A DNA stretch of 64,000 bases, taken from Actinomadura flavalba DSM 45200 (GTDB lineage Bacteria; Actinomycetota; Actinomycetes; Streptosporangiales; Streptosporangiaceae). Both the position numbers and the translations under genes were made by a program. The DNA lies in assembly GCF_000374305.1 (NCBI RefSeq), contig NZ_KB894093.1:434001-498000 (forward strand), in the 5' to 3' direction. Below, in pieces: positions 63,137-64,000 of this stretch. The notes below the pieces were generated by a model. It was not told the origin of the DNA. It did not search any database and saw nothing but the letters and a program-made list of their open reading frames with translations. Numbering within the stretch: the stretch's first letter is position 1; each line of letters opens with the position of its first letter.

Positions 63137-64000
63137 CTAGGCCGACACCGGGAGGGTGTCGGGGCGGAGGTCGGATTCGCCTGTTTCGCCGGCGTGGACG
63201 GCGCGGCGGCCCAGGACGATGACGTAGGTGAGGAAGGCGATCTCGGCGACGACGCCGATGCCTACGCGGAGCCAGGTGATGTGGACCCAGCCCGTCACGA
63301 AGCCCTCGATGAGGCCGGAGACGAACAGGACGGCGATCAGGCCGAGGGCGACGGCGACCGTCGCGCGGCCCTCCTCGGCCAGGGCGCGGCCGCGCGGGCG
63401 GCGGCCCGGGTCGATGACCGTCCAGCCGAGCCGCAGGCCCGCCGCGCACGCCAGGTAGACGGCCGTCAGCTCCAGCAGGCCGTGCGGCAGGATCAGGCCG
63501 AAGAACACGTCGCCCTTGCCGTGCGCGAACATCAGCCCGGCCGTCAGGCCCAGATTGGCCTGGTTGAGCAGCAGCACGTACAGCGTCGGGATGCCGAGCA
63601 GGATGCCGAAGATCAACGCGACCGCCGACACCCACGCGTTGTTGATCCACACCTGGAACGCGAACGACGCCGCCGAATGGTCGGTGTAGTAGTTCGCGAA
63701 GTCCTCCTCGACGAGGCGCCGGATCGTGTACGGCGACCCCATCGCCGCCTGCACCTCCGGGTTCCGCGCCACCCAGACCGCCAGCACCAGCGCGAACACG
63801 TTGCCGAGCACCGTCACGCCCAGCCACCACCAGCGCAGCCGGTAGGCGATCGCCGGGAACGACACCGTCGCGAAGCGGCGCGCGTCGCGCCACATCGGCG
63901 CCTGCGCGCCCGCGACGGCGGCGCGGCCCCGCGCCACCAGCGCGGACAGCCGCGCGACGAGCTGCGGGTCGGGCGAACTCGACCGCACCACCGACAGGTG
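63137..64000 (-). CDS. SpoIIM-like (stage II sporulation protein M family) membrane protein, partial
   Basis: 287 codons visible; the N terminus runs off the right edge. Begins in-window with SVVRSSSPDPQLVARLSALVARGR, the typical N-terminal region of actinobacterial SpoIIM proteins, followed by about five membrane segments (YRLRWWWLGVTVLGNVFALVLAVW, WINNAWVSAVALIFGILLG and others) and the signature LPHGLLELTAVYLACAAGLRLG. These genes normally adjoin moxR-DUF58, here with two orphan genes between. Function outside sporulation unknown. Confidence 0.88.
   Translation of the reverse strand, partial: HLSVVRSSSPDPQLVARLSALVARGRAAVAGAQAPMWRDARRFATVSFPAIAYRLRWWWLGVTVLGNVFALVLAVWVARNPEVQAAMGSPYTIRRLVEEDFANYYTDHSAASFAFQVWINNAWVSAVALIFGILLGIPTLYVLLLNQANLGLTAGLMFAHGKGDVFFGLILPHGLLELTAVYLACAAGLRLGWTVIDPGRRPRGRALAEEGRATVAVALGLIAVLFVSGLIEGFVTGWVHITWLRVGIGVVAEIAFLTYVIVLGRRAVHAGETGESDLRPDTLPVSA

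Overview
The window is 64 kb of very GC-rich (around 72 %) DNA from a filamentous-type actinobacterium. Evidence: GTG starts and 1-4 bp gene overlaps are common, a mtrA-mtrB-lpqB-comF-hpf-secA block runs in the usual actinobacterial order, a 180-kDa-class NAD-glutamate dehydrogenase is present, and so is a DasR-like amino-sugar PTS region. The tmRNA tag (ANKKQSEFALAA) and gene order suggest Streptosporangiales, perhaps Thermomonosporaceae such as Actinomadura; that placement is an inference.

Layout. 1-4.8 kb: end of a peptide/nickel-type ABC transporter operon translationally coupled to a secreted-type sulfatase. 4.9-15.4 kb: an orphan SAM methyltransferase, ssrA (tmRNA, minus strand), a penicillin-binding protein homologue that has lost all three catalytic motifs, smpB, ftsX and ftsE, then prfB flanked by two paralogous lipoproteins. 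15.5-23.4 kb: NAD-GDH, a membrane Ser/Thr kinase, an NlpC/P60 hydrolase. 23.4-29.8 kb: a protein of three tandem helix-turn-helix-like modules, acetoacetyl-CoA synthetase, two HAD proteins, pruA, a DUF6912-like protein. 29.9-42.2 kb: a cell-wall amino-sugar recycling island: murQ-murR, a GlcNAc-kinase-like gene, lipoprotein NagZ, ptsI-ptsH-HAD-EIIA, EIIB, a NagB-II-like deaminase and EIIC. Palindromic operators stand before murR and EIIC. 42.2-56 kb: the conserved secA / HPF / response regulator / comF / lpqB / mtrB / mtrA block, with comF split in two. 56.2-64 kb: a moxR-DUF58 cluster (membrane protein, DUF4129, DUF4350, MoxR, DUF58 ... SpoIIM) interrupted by two orphan genes and a roughly 50 % GC segment.

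Features that ordinary annotation would not explain: (i) a ~134-bp dispersed element present twice (34.6 kb plus strand, 51.6 kb minus strand), bounded on both sides by the same 12-mer AGTTATCCACAG, which contains a perfect DnaA box. It carries a hairpin with a compensatory base change, and a second hairpin that would exclude the first. The same 12-mer stands alone at 15.4 and 26.8 kb. (ii) Several GC-rich minisatellites: a 69-bp unit expanded inside ptsI, a 66-67-bp unit at the kinase 3' end, a compound 12-bp / 174-186-bp array inside the PTS gene run, and an array inside comF. (iii) A PBP pseudoenzyme beside smpB/ssrA.

How the parts fit: NagZ and MurQ release and convert muropeptide sugars, the kinase and PTS phosphorylate them, and the deaminase feeds them into central metabolism, probably under MurR and DasR-like control. 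MtrAB-LpqB and FtsEX act on the same envelope. SmpB and ssrA together rescue stalled ribosomes.
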